A stretch of 19,449 bases of DNA from Oscillospiraceae bacterium (GCA_902795095.1 CADBKB010000014.1:1-19449); one strand, 5' to 3'. Positions 5,995 to 13,567 are shown, counted from the stretch's first letter. Numbers and translations: made by a program. The notes: generated by a model not told the origin, from the sequence alone.

Positions 5995-8268
5995 AGTTGC
6001 TTCCTCCTTGTTTTCTTCGGCAGCCTCCTCCGGCAGCTCCACCGGCCGGACGCGCCGTTTTGTTTGCTTGTAGGGATCGAACAGATTCAGCCGCAGGGCG
6101 TTGGATACCACGCAGAAGCTCGACAGGCTCATGGCCGCGGCGCCGATCATGGGGCTCAGGGTGATGCCCCGGGAGATCAGAGCCCCCGCCGCCAGGGGGA
6201 TGCCGATGCAGTTGTAGAAGAACGCCCAGAACAGGTTTTCGTGGATGTTCGTCAGGGTCTGCCGCGACAGGCGGATGGCCGCCGCCACATCCCGGACGCT
6301 GGATTTCATCAGCACCACGTCCGCGGCGTCCAGGGCCACGTCCGAGCCCGCGCCGATGGCCACGCCCACATCCGCCCGGGTAAGGGCCGGGGCGTCGTTG
6401 ATGCCGTCGCCCACCATGGCGGTGACGCCGGAGGCCTTCAGCCGGGCGATCACTGCCTCCTTGTCCGCGGGCAGCACGTCCGCGATCACCCGGTCCACGC
6501 CGGCCTGGTCCGCAATGGCCCGGGCGGTGCGCCGATTGTCGCCGGTGAGCAGCACGGTGCGGATGCCCATGTCACGCAGCTCGGCGATGGCCCGGGTGCT
6601 GTCCTCGCGCAGCACGTCCGCCACGGCGATCAGGCCCAGAAGCCTCTGCCCTCTGGCAAAGTACAGGGGCGTCTTCCCCTCCAGGCTGAGCGCTTCGCCC
6701 CGCTTTTTCATGTCCGGGGTCATGAGCCCCTCGCGCTCAAGCAGCGCCGCGCTGCCGCCGAGGACGCGCTCGCCGTCCAGGCTTCCCTGCACGCCGAAGC
6801 CGGGCAGGGCCCGGAAATCCGCGACCTGCTGCTCCGCCGCGCCCAGGGCGCAGACCGCGCCGGCCAGGGGATGCTCGCTGCCGCCCTCCACGGCCACGGC
6901 GCAGGAGATCAGCTCCTCCTCCGTCACGCCGGGGGCGGGCAGGACGTCCGTCACCGCGGGCTCGCCCCGGGTGAGGGTGCCGGTCTTGTCCAGGGCCACG
7001 ATCTGCGTTCTGCCGGTGTGCTCCAGGGCGGCGGCGGTTTTGAACAGGACGCCGTGCTTCGCGCCCACGCCGCCGCCGGCCATGATGGCCACGGGGGTGG
7101 CCAGGCCCAGGGCGCAGGGGCAGCTGATGACCAGCACGCTGATGGCCCGGCCCAGGGCGAAGCCGAAGGGCCTGCCGAGGACCAGCCAGACGATGGCGGT
7201 GACGGCGGCGATGGCGATGACCGCCGGCACGAACACGCCGGAGACCTTGTCCGCCACCTTGGCGATGGGGGCCTTCGTGGCGGCCGCGTCCTCCACCAGG
7301 GAAATGATCTGCTGCAACGTCGTATCCGCGCCCACGCGGGTGGCCTCGCATTTGAGCAGGCCCTGCTGATTGATGGTGCCCGCCGAGACGAGAGAGCCCG
7401 GGGCCTTCTCCACGGGCAGGCTCTCGCCGGTGAGGGCGGCCTCGTTCACCGCCCCGGCGCCCTCCAGCACCCGGCCGTCCACGCCGATGCGCTCGCCGGG
7501 CCGCAGCAGGAAAATATCGCCCTTCATTACCTCCGCGGCGGGGATCTGCCGCTCTACGCCGTCGCGGATCACCGTGGCGGTCTCCGGGGCCAGGGCCATG
7601 AGGGCGCGCACCGCGTCGGTGGTCTTGCCCTTGCTGCGCTCCTCTAAGAGCTTGCCCACGGTGATGAGGGTGAGGATCATGGCGGCGGACTCAAAATAGA
7701 GCCCGTGCAGGAGCTCCATGCCCCGGGCGGGGTCCTGGGCCAGCATGAGGGTCCGGGCGGCGCTGTAAACGAAGGCCGCGCCGGAGCCCATGGCCACCAG
7801 GGTGTCCATGTTGGGCGCGCCGTGGATCGCACTGCGCCAGCCGCTGATGAAAAAGCGCTGGTTGATGACCATGACCGCGGCGGCCAGCAGCAGCTCGATG
7901 ATGGCCAGGGTCATGGGGGTCCAGTCCGGCAGGGGCAGATGCAGCATCGTATGGCCCATGGAGACGTACATGAGCGCCACCAGCAGCACGATGGAGGCGA
8001 TCAGCCGGCCCGCGATCTTCGGCGCGTCGGGGGCGCTTTCTTTCTTGACGGGGGCGGCGTCTCTGGGGGCGGCGCCGTAGCCGGCCTTTTCCACGGCCTT
8101 GCAGATGGCCTTGGCCGTGGCGGGGCTGTCATAGCCCACCTGCATGGAGTTGGTCAGCAGGCTGACCGCCACGCTCTGCACTCCCGGCACCTTGGCCACG
8201 GCCTTTTCCACGTGGGCGCTGCAGGCGGCGCAGGTCATGCCGGTCACATTGAATTTTTCCTGTTTCAT
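5791..8268 (-). CDS. copA: Copper-exporting P1B-type ATPase with N- and C-terminal HMA domains
   Basis: 825 residues from the chosen start. CopA uses ATP to export Cu(I) across the membrane. Order of parts: N-terminal heavy-metal-associated domain with GMTCAAC (Cys13, Cys16); membrane helices; actuator loop with TGES; the transmembrane Cu site CPC (383-385); phosphorylation motif DKTGTLT (Asp427); SEHPLA; hinge GDGINDAP (Asp621); two last helices; a charged linker; and a second HMA domain with GMMCMHC (Cys770, Cys773). A C-terminal HMA domain is unusual compared with classic CopA but known in Clostridia. I chose ATG at 8268, which has AAGGAA 7 nt upstream. An in-frame ATG at 8301 would overlap the preceding gene and lacks a good site. 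A strong internal ribosome site may also release the C-terminal domain alone. It follows the isomerase gene by about 16 bp, within an operon. Confidence 0.95.
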   Translation of the reverse strand: MKQEKFNVTGMTCAACSAHVEKAVAKVPGVQSVAVSLLTNSMQVGYDSPATAKAICKAVEKAGYGAAPRDAAPVKKESAPDAPKIAGRLIASIVLLVALMYVSMGHTMLHLPLPDWTPMTLAIIELLLAAAVMVINQRFFISGWRSAIHGAPNMDTLVAMGSGAAFVYSAARTLMLAQDPARGMELLHGLYFESAAMILTLITVGKLLEERSKGKTTDAVRALMALAPETATVIRDGVERQIPAAEVMKGDIFLLRPGERIGVDGRVLEGAGAVNEAALTGESLPVEKAPGSLVSAGTINQQGLLKCEATRVGADTTLQQIISLVEDAAATKAPIAKVADKVSGVFVPAVIAIAAVTAIVWLVLGRPFGFALGRAISVLVISCPCALGLATPVAIMAGGGVGAKHGVLFKTAAALEHTGRTQIVALDKTGTLTRGEPAVTDVLPAPGVTEEELISCAVAVEGGSEHPLAGAVCALGAAEQQVADFRALPGFGVQGSLDGERVLGGSAALLEREGLMTPDMKKRGEALSLEGKTPLYFARGQRLLGLIAVADVLREDSTRAIAELRDMGIRTVLLTGDNRRTARAIADQAGVDRVIADVLPADKEAVIARLKASGVTAMVGDGINDAPALTRADVGVAIGAGSDVALDAADVVLMKSSVRDVAAAIRLSRQTLTNIHENLFWAFFYNCIGIPLAAGALISRGITLSPMIGAAAMSLSSFCVVSNALRLNLFDPYKQTKRRVRPVELPEEAAEENKEEATVKKTVKIEGMMCMHCVAHVKKALEALEGAAEVEVSLEDKQATLTGDVSDEAIRAAVTEAGYEVTGIE

Positions 8269-8284
8269 AACGCGTTCCTTCTTG

Positions 8285-9349
8285 CTAAATAACCATTTCA
8301 AATTCGCCCAGGGCGCCGGAGGCGAAATAGTTGGCCAGCTCCGCGGGGCGGTAGATCCCCTGGTCCGTCACCACGCCGGTGACAAGGGACGGGGGCGTGA
8401 TATCAAAGGCGGGATAATACCCCTTCACGCCGGGCGCCGCGGTGCGCACGCCCATGGCCTGGAGGGTGAATTCCGGGTCGCGCATCTCGATGGTCACGTC
8501 GGCCCGGGTGCGCATCCCCCGGTCCGGGGCGCCGGTGACGTAGTAGGGCACGCCCAGATAGTTCGCCGCGATGGCGATCTGGAAGGTGCCCACCTTGTTG
8601 ACCACGGTGCCGTCGAGGCAGATGGCGTCGGCGGCGGAGGTGAACAGGTCGATGCCCTCCCGCTCCATGACATAGGCGGGCATATTGTCGGTGATGACCG
8701 TGGTATCGAAGCCCATGTCATGGCAGACCGTGGCGGTGAGCCGCGCCCCCTGGAAATAGGGCCGGGTCTCGGCGCAGAAGATCCTGAGCCGCTTATTCTG
8801 CGCCCGGGCGGCCTTCAGGAACATGCCCAGCACGGTCTCGGCATAGCACTGGGTGAGCACCTTGCCGCCGTCGGGCAGCAGATCGGCCAGATACGCGCCC
8901 ATGCGCTCGACCTTGCGGTAGCGCACATTGTTGGCGTGGACGGTGTGCTCCCGGATGGCCTCCGGCACGGGCCTGCCCTCCGCCAGGGCGCGCTCCGCCG
9001 CGGCCAGGCAGCCGCCGGCGATCAGCTCCATGCGGCCCACGGTGGTGGGCCGGGCGTGGGAGAGGGTGTGGGCGGCCTGCTTCAGATATGTAAGCTGCTC
9101 CGCCTCGGATCGGTCCCGGCATTCCCAGGCCGCCAGAGCCATGCCCATGGCGCAGGCGGTGAAGGGGCCGGCGGACTGGGTGACCATGTCGGCGATGGCC
9201 TGTGCCACTTTGCCGTGGCCCGTGCAGGTCACGAAGCGGACGGTGGGATAGACCCGGCGGTCCAGAATGCGCACCGCGCCGTCCTCATACCAGGCGACGT
9301 TTTCATAGCGCAGGGCGAAGGCCAGACCCGCGTCGGCTCTCGGCTCCAT
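8285..9349 (-). CDS. MtnA/eIF2B-alpha-like sugar-1-phosphate isomerase, divergent
   Basis: 354 residues from ATG at 9349; a GTG one codon earlier is also possible. The family includes methylthioribose-1-phosphate isomerase (MtnA), 5-deoxyribose-1-phosphate isomerase and archaeal ribose-1,5-bisphosphate isomerase. Seen: LTQCYAET with the expected catalytic Cys (168), CAETRPYFQGARLTA, ITDNMPAYVM, AADAICLDGTVVNKVGT with the expected Asp (241), and the family end region. The usual MtnA phosphate-binding stretch V-R-G-A-P-A-I-G is replaced here by TQSAGPFTA (about 57-65), so MtnA activity should not be assumed. The start overlaps the PNP stop as TGATG, with GGAGG 7 nt upstream, so the two are translationally coupled. 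The likely role is to open the sugar 1-phosphate made by the phosphorylase, in nucleoside or methylthio/deoxyadenosine salvage. Confidence 0.75.
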   Translation of the reverse strand: MEPRADAGLAFALRYENVAWYEDGAVRILDRRVYPTVRFVTCTGHGKVAQAIADMVTQSAGPFTACAMGMALAAWECRDRSEAEQLTYLKQAAHTLSHARPTTVGRMELIAGGCLAAAERALAEGRPVPEAIREHTVHANNVRYRKVERMGAYLADLLPDGGKVLTQCYAETVLGMFLKAARAQNKRLRIFCAETRPYFQGARLTATVCHDMGFDTTVITDNMPAYVMEREGIDLFTSAADAICLDGTVVNKVGTFQIAIAANYLGVPYYVTGAPDRGMRTRADVTIEMRDPEFTLQAMGVRTAAPGVKGYYPAFDITPPSLVTGVVTDQGIYRPAELANYFASGALGEFEMVI

Positions 9350-10164
9350 CACAGCGCCTCCACGATGCGCGCCACATAGCGGCTGAACCGCTCGGCGATG
9401 GCGTTGCCCGCGGCCACCACCTCGTCGTCGTCGATGGGGGCGGTTTCGATGCCGGCGGCCATGTTGGCCAGGAAGGAGATGCCCAGCACCGGCAGGCCGC
9501 AGTGCGCCGCCGTCAGGGCCTCGGTGACGGTGGACATGCCCACCGCGTCGCCGCCCAGGATGCGGATGGCGCGGATCTCCGCGGGAGTCTCGAACTGGGG
9601 GCCGGGCATGAAGAAGTAAACGCCCTCATGCACCGTCAGGCCGCTGCCCTTCGCCGCCTCTCTGGCGATTTCCAGAAGATCCGGGTCGTACATGCGGCTG
9701 ACGTCGAAAAAGCGGGGACCGATGCGCTCGTCGTTGGGCCCGCGCATGGGGCTGGCGCCCATGAGCTTGATGTGATCGCGGATGAGCATGAGCTCGCCCG
9801 GGCGGTAGTCGAGATTCACGGCGCCGGCGGCGTTGGTGAGGATCAGCGCCCGCACCCCCAGACCCTTGAGCACCCGCACGGGGATGGACAGCTGCTCGAA
9901 GTCGTAGCCCTCGTAGTAGTGGAACCGGCCGGACATGCAGACCACCCGTTTGCCCGCCACGGTGCCGAAGATCAGCTTGCCCGCGTGGGAGGCCACGGTG
10001 GAGATGAGGAAATTGGGAATGTCGCGATAGTCCACGGTGACGGGGTCCTCAATGGATTCGGCAAAGGGCCCCAGGGCGGAGCCCAGCACGATGGCGATCT
10101 CCGGCGGCTCGGGGACGATGGAGCGAAGATACCGGCAGGACACCTCATAATAGCTTTGATCCAT
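9349..10164 (-). CDS. Purine-nucleoside phosphorylase (trimeric PNP/MTAP family)
   Basis: 271 residues, the normal length for the trimeric PNP family, which splits purine nucleosides with phosphate into base plus sugar 1-phosphate in the cytosol. Seen: phosphate-site GSALG (Ser29), SHAGK (His60), SGRFHYYEGY (Arg80, His82), TNAAG (Asn111), GPQFETPAEIRA (Glu192), GMSTVTEA (Met210-Thr212) and FLANMAAG (Asn234). Asn at this last place is the mark of PNPs for 6-oxopurines (inosine, guanosine); methylthioadenosine phosphorylases have Asp there. PNP is therefore the better call, though the MtnA-like partner next to it hints at a methylthio- or deoxy-nucleoside. Start ATG has AAAGGAG 7 nt upstream. 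It is the first gene of the operon PNP, isomerase, copA, Gfo/Idh. Confidence 0.9.
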   Translation of the reverse strand: MDQSYYEVSCRYLRSIVPEPPEIAIVLGSALGPFAESIEDPVTVDYRDIPNFLISTVASHAGKLIFGTVAGKRVVCMSGRFHYYEGYDFEQLSIPVRVLKGLGVRALILTNAAGAVNLDYRPGELMLIRDHIKLMGASPMRGPNDERIGPRFFDVSRMYDPDLLEIAREAAKGSGLTVHEGVYFFMPGPQFETPAEIRAIRILGGDAVGMSTVTEALTAAHCGLPVLGISFLANMAAGIETAPIDDDEVVAAGNAIAERFSRYVARIVEAL

Positions 10165-10189
10165 GACTCTGCTCCTTTGTTTTTCTTTT

Positions 10190-10195
10190 ATTTTA
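10190..10195 (-). promoter_or_regulatory. Weak -10 candidate for the PNP operon
   Basis: Minus-strand TAAAAT lies 26 bp before the PNP start in an AT-rich patch. No good -35 is found at 16-18 bp, and the upstream poly-T belongs to a terminator-like hairpin. It is offered only because no other promoter is evident. Confidence 0.3.
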
Positions 10196-10209
10196 CCATA
10201 AAATGAAAG

Positions 10210-10254
10210 AAAAAAACACCCCTATTTCCACCCGGCCAATCGGGGGGGCAGGGG
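10210..10254 (-). terminator. Second terminator-like hairpin upstream of PNP
   Basis: On the minus strand, outer arms AGGGG/CCCCT (plus-strand 10250-10254 and 10219-10223) enclose an inner 7-position stem with one mismatch (10228-10234 with 10241-10247). TG and seven T residues follow (down to 10210). It is either a backup terminator of the sodium symporter gene or an attenuator of the PNP operon. Confidence 0.4.
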
Positions 10255-10289
10255 CTAAAATAATCGGGGGCTGCCGAAGCAGCCCCCGA
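10255..10289 (-). terminator. Terminator of the NSS symporter gene
   Basis: A perfect 11-bp GC-rich stem (arms 10264-10274 and 10279-10289) has a TTCG tetraloop on the minus strand. ATTATTTTA follows. It starts 14 bases past the symporter stop codon. Confidence 0.8.
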
Positions 10290-10302
10290 GACGGTGCGTA
10301 GA

Positions 10303-11643
10303 TTATTTCCACTTGAAGGTGGCCAGGCCGTAGGCGAACAGGAACAGGATGATGACGGGAACCACATACTTGAACAGGTACTTCATCCAGGGCTTGATCT
10401 TCAGGCCCTTGCCGGCATTGGCCTCCTCGATGAACTTGTCCCAGCCCCAGCCGAACTTGTAGCAGCAGAACAGGGTGAAGATCAGCGAGCCCACCGGCAG
10501 CAGCAGGGTGCTGACAATGAAATCCCAGAAGTCCAGCCAGGCGGTGCCCTCCGCGAAGGGCTGGAAGTGGAACTTGCTGTAGCCCAGGGCGGTGGTGATG
10601 GCCAGCACGAACATGCCGACGGCGCAGATGATGCTGCCCTTGGGGCGGCTCCAGCCGGTCATCTCGCGGACGCAGGCCAGGATGTTCTCGAACACAGCCA
10701 GGACGGTGGACATGGCGGCGAAGACCATGAACAGGAAGAACAGGGTGCCCCACCAGCGGCCGCCGGCCATGTTGTTGAAGACCTGGGCCATGGTGTCGAA
10801 CAGCAGGCCGGGACCCGCGCCGACCTCGACATTATAGGTGAAGCAGGCGGGGAAGATGATGAATCCGGCCAGCAGCGCCACGAAGGTGTCGATGGCGATG
10901 ATGTTGATGGACTCGCCCATGAGGGAGCGCTCCTTGCCGATGTAGCTGCCGAAGATGGCCATGGAGCCGATGCCCAGGCTCAGGGTGAAGAAGGCCTGGT
11001 TCATGGCGCCGACGATGACGCTGCCGTTGATCTTGCTGAAGTCGGGCAGGAGGTAGAACTTCAGGCCCTCAGCGGCGCCGGAGAGCATGCCGGAGTGGAC
11101 CGCCAGCACGACCATGAGGAAGAGCAGGATGACCATCATATACTTGGTCACGCGCTCCAGGCCGCCCTGGAGGTTAAAGCACAGGATGCCGAAGCCCAGC
11201 ACCACGGTGATGGCCATGTAGACCACGTTGACGGTGGGGTTGGTGATCATGGGGACGAAGCCCAGATCGGCGGTGTGGCCGGTGAGAAACTGGACGAAGT
11301 AGTAGATGATCCAGCCGGAAACCACGGTGTAGAAGGCCATCAGGGCGATGTTGCCGAACAGGGCAAGATAGCCGTGCAGATGCCACTTCTGGCCGGGCTT
11401 TTCCAGCTTCTGATACATGCGCACGGGGCTGGCCTGGGACGCACGGCCCAGGGCGAACTCCATGATCATGACGGGCAGGCCCAGCAGCGCCAGGCAGAGG
11501 ATGTAGATCAGCACAAAGCCGCCGCCGCCGAACTGGCCGGTCATCCACGGGAACTTCCATACGTTGCCGCAGCCAATGGCGCAGCCTGCGCTGAGCAGGA
11601 TGAAGCCGAGACGGCTGCCTAAGCGTTCTCTTCCGTTATTCAT
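10303..11643 (-). CDS. Sodium-dependent neurotransmitter-symporter (NSS/SNF) family transporter
   Basis: 446 residues from ATG at 11643. Bacterial NSS proteins (LeuT, MhsT, TnaT) import amino acids or indole compounds with Na+. The first helix holds the family signature CAIGCGNVWKFPWM (about 21-34), whose unwound part binds Na+ and substrate, followed by GQFGGGGFVLIY. Further hydrophobic segments give about 11-12 helices. FNLQGGLERVTKYMM, NQAFFTLSLGIGSM (helix 6 region) and FAAMSTVLAVFENILA (helix 8 region) fit the fold. The frame continues upstream to 11925, but that part runs antisense-wise across the HD gene and lacks a ribosome site; AAGGAG lies 8 nt before 11643. The gene has its own promoter (11680-11708) and terminator. 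Substrate is unknown, most likely an amino acid. Confidence 0.92.
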   Translation of the reverse strand: MNNGRERLGSRLGFILLSAGCAIGCGNVWKFPWMTGQFGGGGFVLIYILCLALLGLPVMIMEFALGRASQASPVRMYQKLEKPGQKWHLHGYLALFGNIALMAFYTVVSGWIIYYFVQFLTGHTADLGFVPMITNPTVNVVYMAITVVLGFGILCFNLQGGLERVTKYMMVILLFLMVVLAVHSGMLSGAAEGLKFYLLPDFSKINGSVIVGAMNQAFFTLSLGIGSMAIFGSYIGKERSLMGESINIIAIDTFVALLAGFIIFPACFTYNVEVGAGPGLLFDTMAQVFNNMAGGRWWGTLFFLFMVFAAMSTVLAVFENILACVREMTGWSRPKGSIICAVGMFVLAITTALGYSKFHFQPFAEGTAWLDFWDFIVSTLLLPVGSLIFTLFCCYKFGWGWDKFIEEANAGKGLKIKPWMKYLFKYVVPVIILFLFAYGLATFKWK

Positions 11644-11679
11644 GAAAGCTTCTCCTTCTTTCTCAAAAAGATACCATTT

Positions 11680-11708
11680 ATTGTAGCAGCGATTTAAAGT
11701 GTTTTCAA
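11680..11708 (-). promoter_or_regulatory. Sigma-A promoter of the NSS symporter gene
   Basis: On the minus strand: -35 TTGAAA (11708-11703), 17 bp, -10 TACAAT (11685-11680). It lies in the AT-rich gap between the HD gene stop and the symporter start, about 37 bp before the ATG. Confidence 0.8.
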
Positions 11709-11764
11709 CTGTTTGTGCGCATTTTTGGCAAAAATTTTTCAAGAGCCGAAGAATTGTTGGAAAA

Positions 11765-12340
11765 TCATGCCATTTCTCCGGCTTCCGCCGCGATTTTTTC
11801 CAGGCTTTCTTCCAGAACAGCCTGCCGCAGGGCGTTGATCCAGGGGTCGAAGGCGCAGTCGGAAAGGCCGTAGGTCTGCTGCAGGTCGTATTCCAGGGGC
11901 AGCCAGGTGGCGATATCCGCCTCATTGTGCTGGATCAGCGCCTCCAGCCGGTCCAGGGCGCGGCAGAGCTTCGCCTCGCCCGTCTGCCCCGCCTCCAGCT
12001 CGGCGCGCAGCCGCGTCATGCGCTCGCGCAGCGCCTCCGGCAGGGAATCGACCCAGGCCCGGCAGAGCGCCCGCTCCCGGGCGCGGTCGGCCTCGGTTTT
12101 TTCAAACGCGGGCACGTCGCCGGTGAACAGCTCGCCCAGGTCGTGGACCAGGCACAGCTCGATCACCCGCTCCATGTCAAAATCGGGAAGCTGCGGCCGC
12201 AGCAGCGCCGCCATGAGGCTCAGCCGCCAGCAGTGCTCGGCCACGCTCTCCCGGCGGCCCGCCGAGGTGTCGCAGTGGCGGGTGACGTTTTTCAGTCCCT
12301 CGCAGACGTGGACAAGGTCAAGAAACTCCTTCGGGGTCAT
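11765..12340 (-). CDS. HD-domain phosphohydrolase (YfbR/HDDC2-like)
   Basis: 191 residues. The metal-binding HD pattern is present: ESVAEHCWRLSLMA (His36), CLVHDLGELFTGDVP (His66-Asp67, with Glu70 and Asp75) and a later Asp in RALDRLEALIQH (129). This order and the L-V-H-D-x-x-E...G-D-x-P block match the YfbR/HDDC2 group, whose characterised members remove the phosphate from deoxynucleoside 5'-monophosphates. A nucleotidase role is therefore likely but unproven. Start ATG has GAGGTGA upstream and lies 9 bp after the AEC transporter stop, so the two form an operon. No clear terminator follows; the symporter promoter begins about 57 bp downstream. Confidence 0.8.
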   Translation of the reverse strand: MTPKEFLDLVHVCEGLKNVTRHCDTSAGRRESVAEHCWRLSLMAALLRPQLPDFDMERVIELCLVHDLGELFTGDVPAFEKTEADRARERALCRAWVDSLPEALRERMTRLRAELEAGQTGEAKLCRALDRLEALIQHNEADIATWLPLEYDLQQTYGLSDCAFDPWINALRQAVLEESLEKIAAEAGEMA

Positions 12341-12349
12341 GGTCTCACC

Positions 12350-13291
12350 TCAGAACAGCAGCGCCATGATCAGCGGCACCGCGGGGATGCTCAAAAGCGT
12401 ACTCAGGAAGATGCCCGCCGAGGCGGTATCCACCGGGCCGCCGTACCTGGTGCAGAACAGGCTCGTCATGGTGCCGATGGGCATGGCCGCCATGATGATG
12501 CAGATGCCCAGCATCAGCCGGTTGGTCACGAAGGGACTCAGGAGCACAAAGGCCAGCACGGGCAGCAGCACCTGCTTGCCAATGGACAGGATGTACAGCC
12601 GCCGGTTGGTGAACACCTTTTTCAGAGGGATCTGGGCCAGTCCGATGCCGGTGATGATCATGCACAGGGGGCTGGTGATGCCGTCGGCCATGCCCAGAAG
12701 CCTGGTCAGGATCCCGCCGGGCACGCTGGCGGCGATGCGCTCCTGGAAGCCGCACAGATAAATGACATAGCCGACCAGGGCCGCGACGACCACCGGCTGC
12801 AGCACGGCGCGCAGGGAGAACTTCGCGTCCCGGGGATCCCGGGAGATCTGGCGGATGCCGTAGGTATAGGCGAAGAGCTGATAGAACAGATTGAAGATGG
12901 AGGCGTAGAACACCGCCCCCTGGCCGAAGATGGCCCGCACCACGGGAAAGCCCATGAAGCCGATGTTGCCGAAGACGGTCATGAACCGGTACACGCCCGT
13001 CTCCTCCGGGCTGACCCGCAGCAGCTTCGGCACGAAGTGGGCCAGGCCCACCAGGACCAGATAGAACGCCAGGGCGATCCCGGTCAGCGCCAGCACCTCC
13101 GGCACCGTGAGCATAGCCTTGCCGGACAGAACGCTGTACAGCACCGTGCAGGGATTCGTGATATAAAGCACCAGATTGGTCAGATGCCGGCCGGACTCGG
13201 CGGTGAGCACCTTAGCCTTGGTGCTCCCGTAGCCGATGGCAATCAGCAGAAACAGGATCAGCATCTGGATAAAGATTTCAGAAATGTCCAC
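12350..13291 (-). CDS. AEC-family transporter (auxin efflux carrier-like permease)
   Basis: 313 residues from a GTG start at 13291, the usual length of the roughly 10-helix bacterial AEC permeases. Known relatives carry malate, malonate or other organic acids. The N-terminal helix IFIQMLILFLLIAIGYGSTKAKVL, the TNPCTVL turn, GNIGFMGFPVV in the fourth-helix region and AAMPIGTMTSLFCTRYGG near the end are typical. The open frame runs back to 13435, but the extra 48 residues (MRGFFGCFCPSGF...) are not family-like. GGGAGG lies 5-6 nt before the GTG at 13291, and a promoter (13349-13377) sits within the extension, so the GTG is preferred. It is the first gene of an operon with the HD-domain gene. 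The substrate cannot be read. Confidence 0.88.
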   Translation of the reverse strand: MDISEIFIQMLILFLLIAIGYGSTKAKVLTAESGRHLTNLVLYITNPCTVLYSVLSGKAMLTVPEVLALTGIALAFYLVLVGLAHFVPKLLRVSPEETGVYRFMTVFGNIGFMGFPVVRAIFGQGAVFYASIFNLFYQLFAYTYGIRQISRDPRDAKFSLRAVLQPVVVAALVGYVIYLCGFQERIAASVPGGILTRLLGMADGITSPLCMIITGIGLAQIPLKKVFTNRRLYILSIGKQVLLPVLAFVLLSPFVTNRLMLGICIIMAAMPIGTMTSLFCTRYGGPVDTASAGIFLSTLLSIPAVPLIMALLF

Positions 13292-13348
13292 AGCGTCCTC
13301 CCATAAAGCGCCGAAACGCTCTCCCCTTCGGCGCAAAAATGCAGCCTT

Positions 13349-13377
13349 ATTATAGTCAACCCCCGGAACAAAAGCAA
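13349..13377 (-). promoter_or_regulatory. Promoter of the AEC-HD operon
   Basis: On the minus strand: -10 TATAAT (13354-13349), 17 bp, -35 TTGCTT (13377-13372). The -10 is perfect and the -35 fair. It lies about 58 bp before the GTG start. Confidence 0.65.
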
Positions 13378-13420
13378 GGGATGATTCGTCCAAAGGGAAA
13401 CCCGACGGACAAAAACACCC

Positions 13421-13448
13421 AAAAAATCCGCGCAAAGCCGTGCGGATT
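13421..13448 (-). terminator. Minus-strand hairpin with U tract between divergent promoters
   Basis: Arms 13425-13433 and 13440-13448 pair over 9 positions with one G-U, around a 6-nt loop. On the minus strand the stem runs into a TTTTTT tract. It lies upstream of the AEC promoter, so it would block leftward read-through from the ABC operon promoter region. Confidence 0.45.
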
Positions 13449-13490
13449 GCATGGTTCGGCCGAAAATGTCCCCGCCGGGGCTGCGGAACG

Positions 13491-13533
13491 TTGACAATGA
13501 TCGACGATCTGTTATACTGGATAATGCGTTATC
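13491..13533 (+). promoter_or_regulatory. Promoter of the ABC exporter operon with two dyads
   Basis: Perfect -35 TTGACA (13491-13496), 16 bp, -10 TATACT (13513-13518). Within the spacer lies a perfect palindrome, GATCGACGATC (13499-13509). At the expected transcription start there is a second dyad, GATAATGCGTTATC (13520-13533). Either could be a repressor operator. No regulator gene is next to it. Confidence 0.7.
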
Positions 13534-13567
13534 ATGAAACCGAATTAGCGAAAGAAAGGAATCCATC

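Noticed and set aside
8269..8301. An upstream start of copA at 8301 adding MKWLFSKKERV
   Set aside because: It would overlap the isomerase stop and lacks a suitable ribosome site. The ATG at 8268 has AAGGAA at normal spacing and begins right at the HMA domain.
9349..10164. Calling the phosphorylase a methylthioadenosine phosphorylase because of its MtnA-like neighbour
   Set aside because: The base-recognition position is Asn234, as in inosine/guanosine phosphorylases, not Asp as in MTA phosphorylases.
11644..11925. An N-terminal extension of the NSS transporter
   Set aside because: The extra residues are antisense-frame overlap with the HD gene and the promoter region. The ATG at 11643 has a good ribosome site and begins the family's conserved first helix.
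1855..12761. Long plus-strand frames opposite the minus-strand genes (1855-3216, 3425-4774, 4572-5807, 5716-7647, 8144-9379, 10294-11622 and 11699-13306, the last running past this range)
   Set aside because: All are antisense shadows with low-complexity composition and no ribosome sites. The minus-strand proteins are recognisable families.
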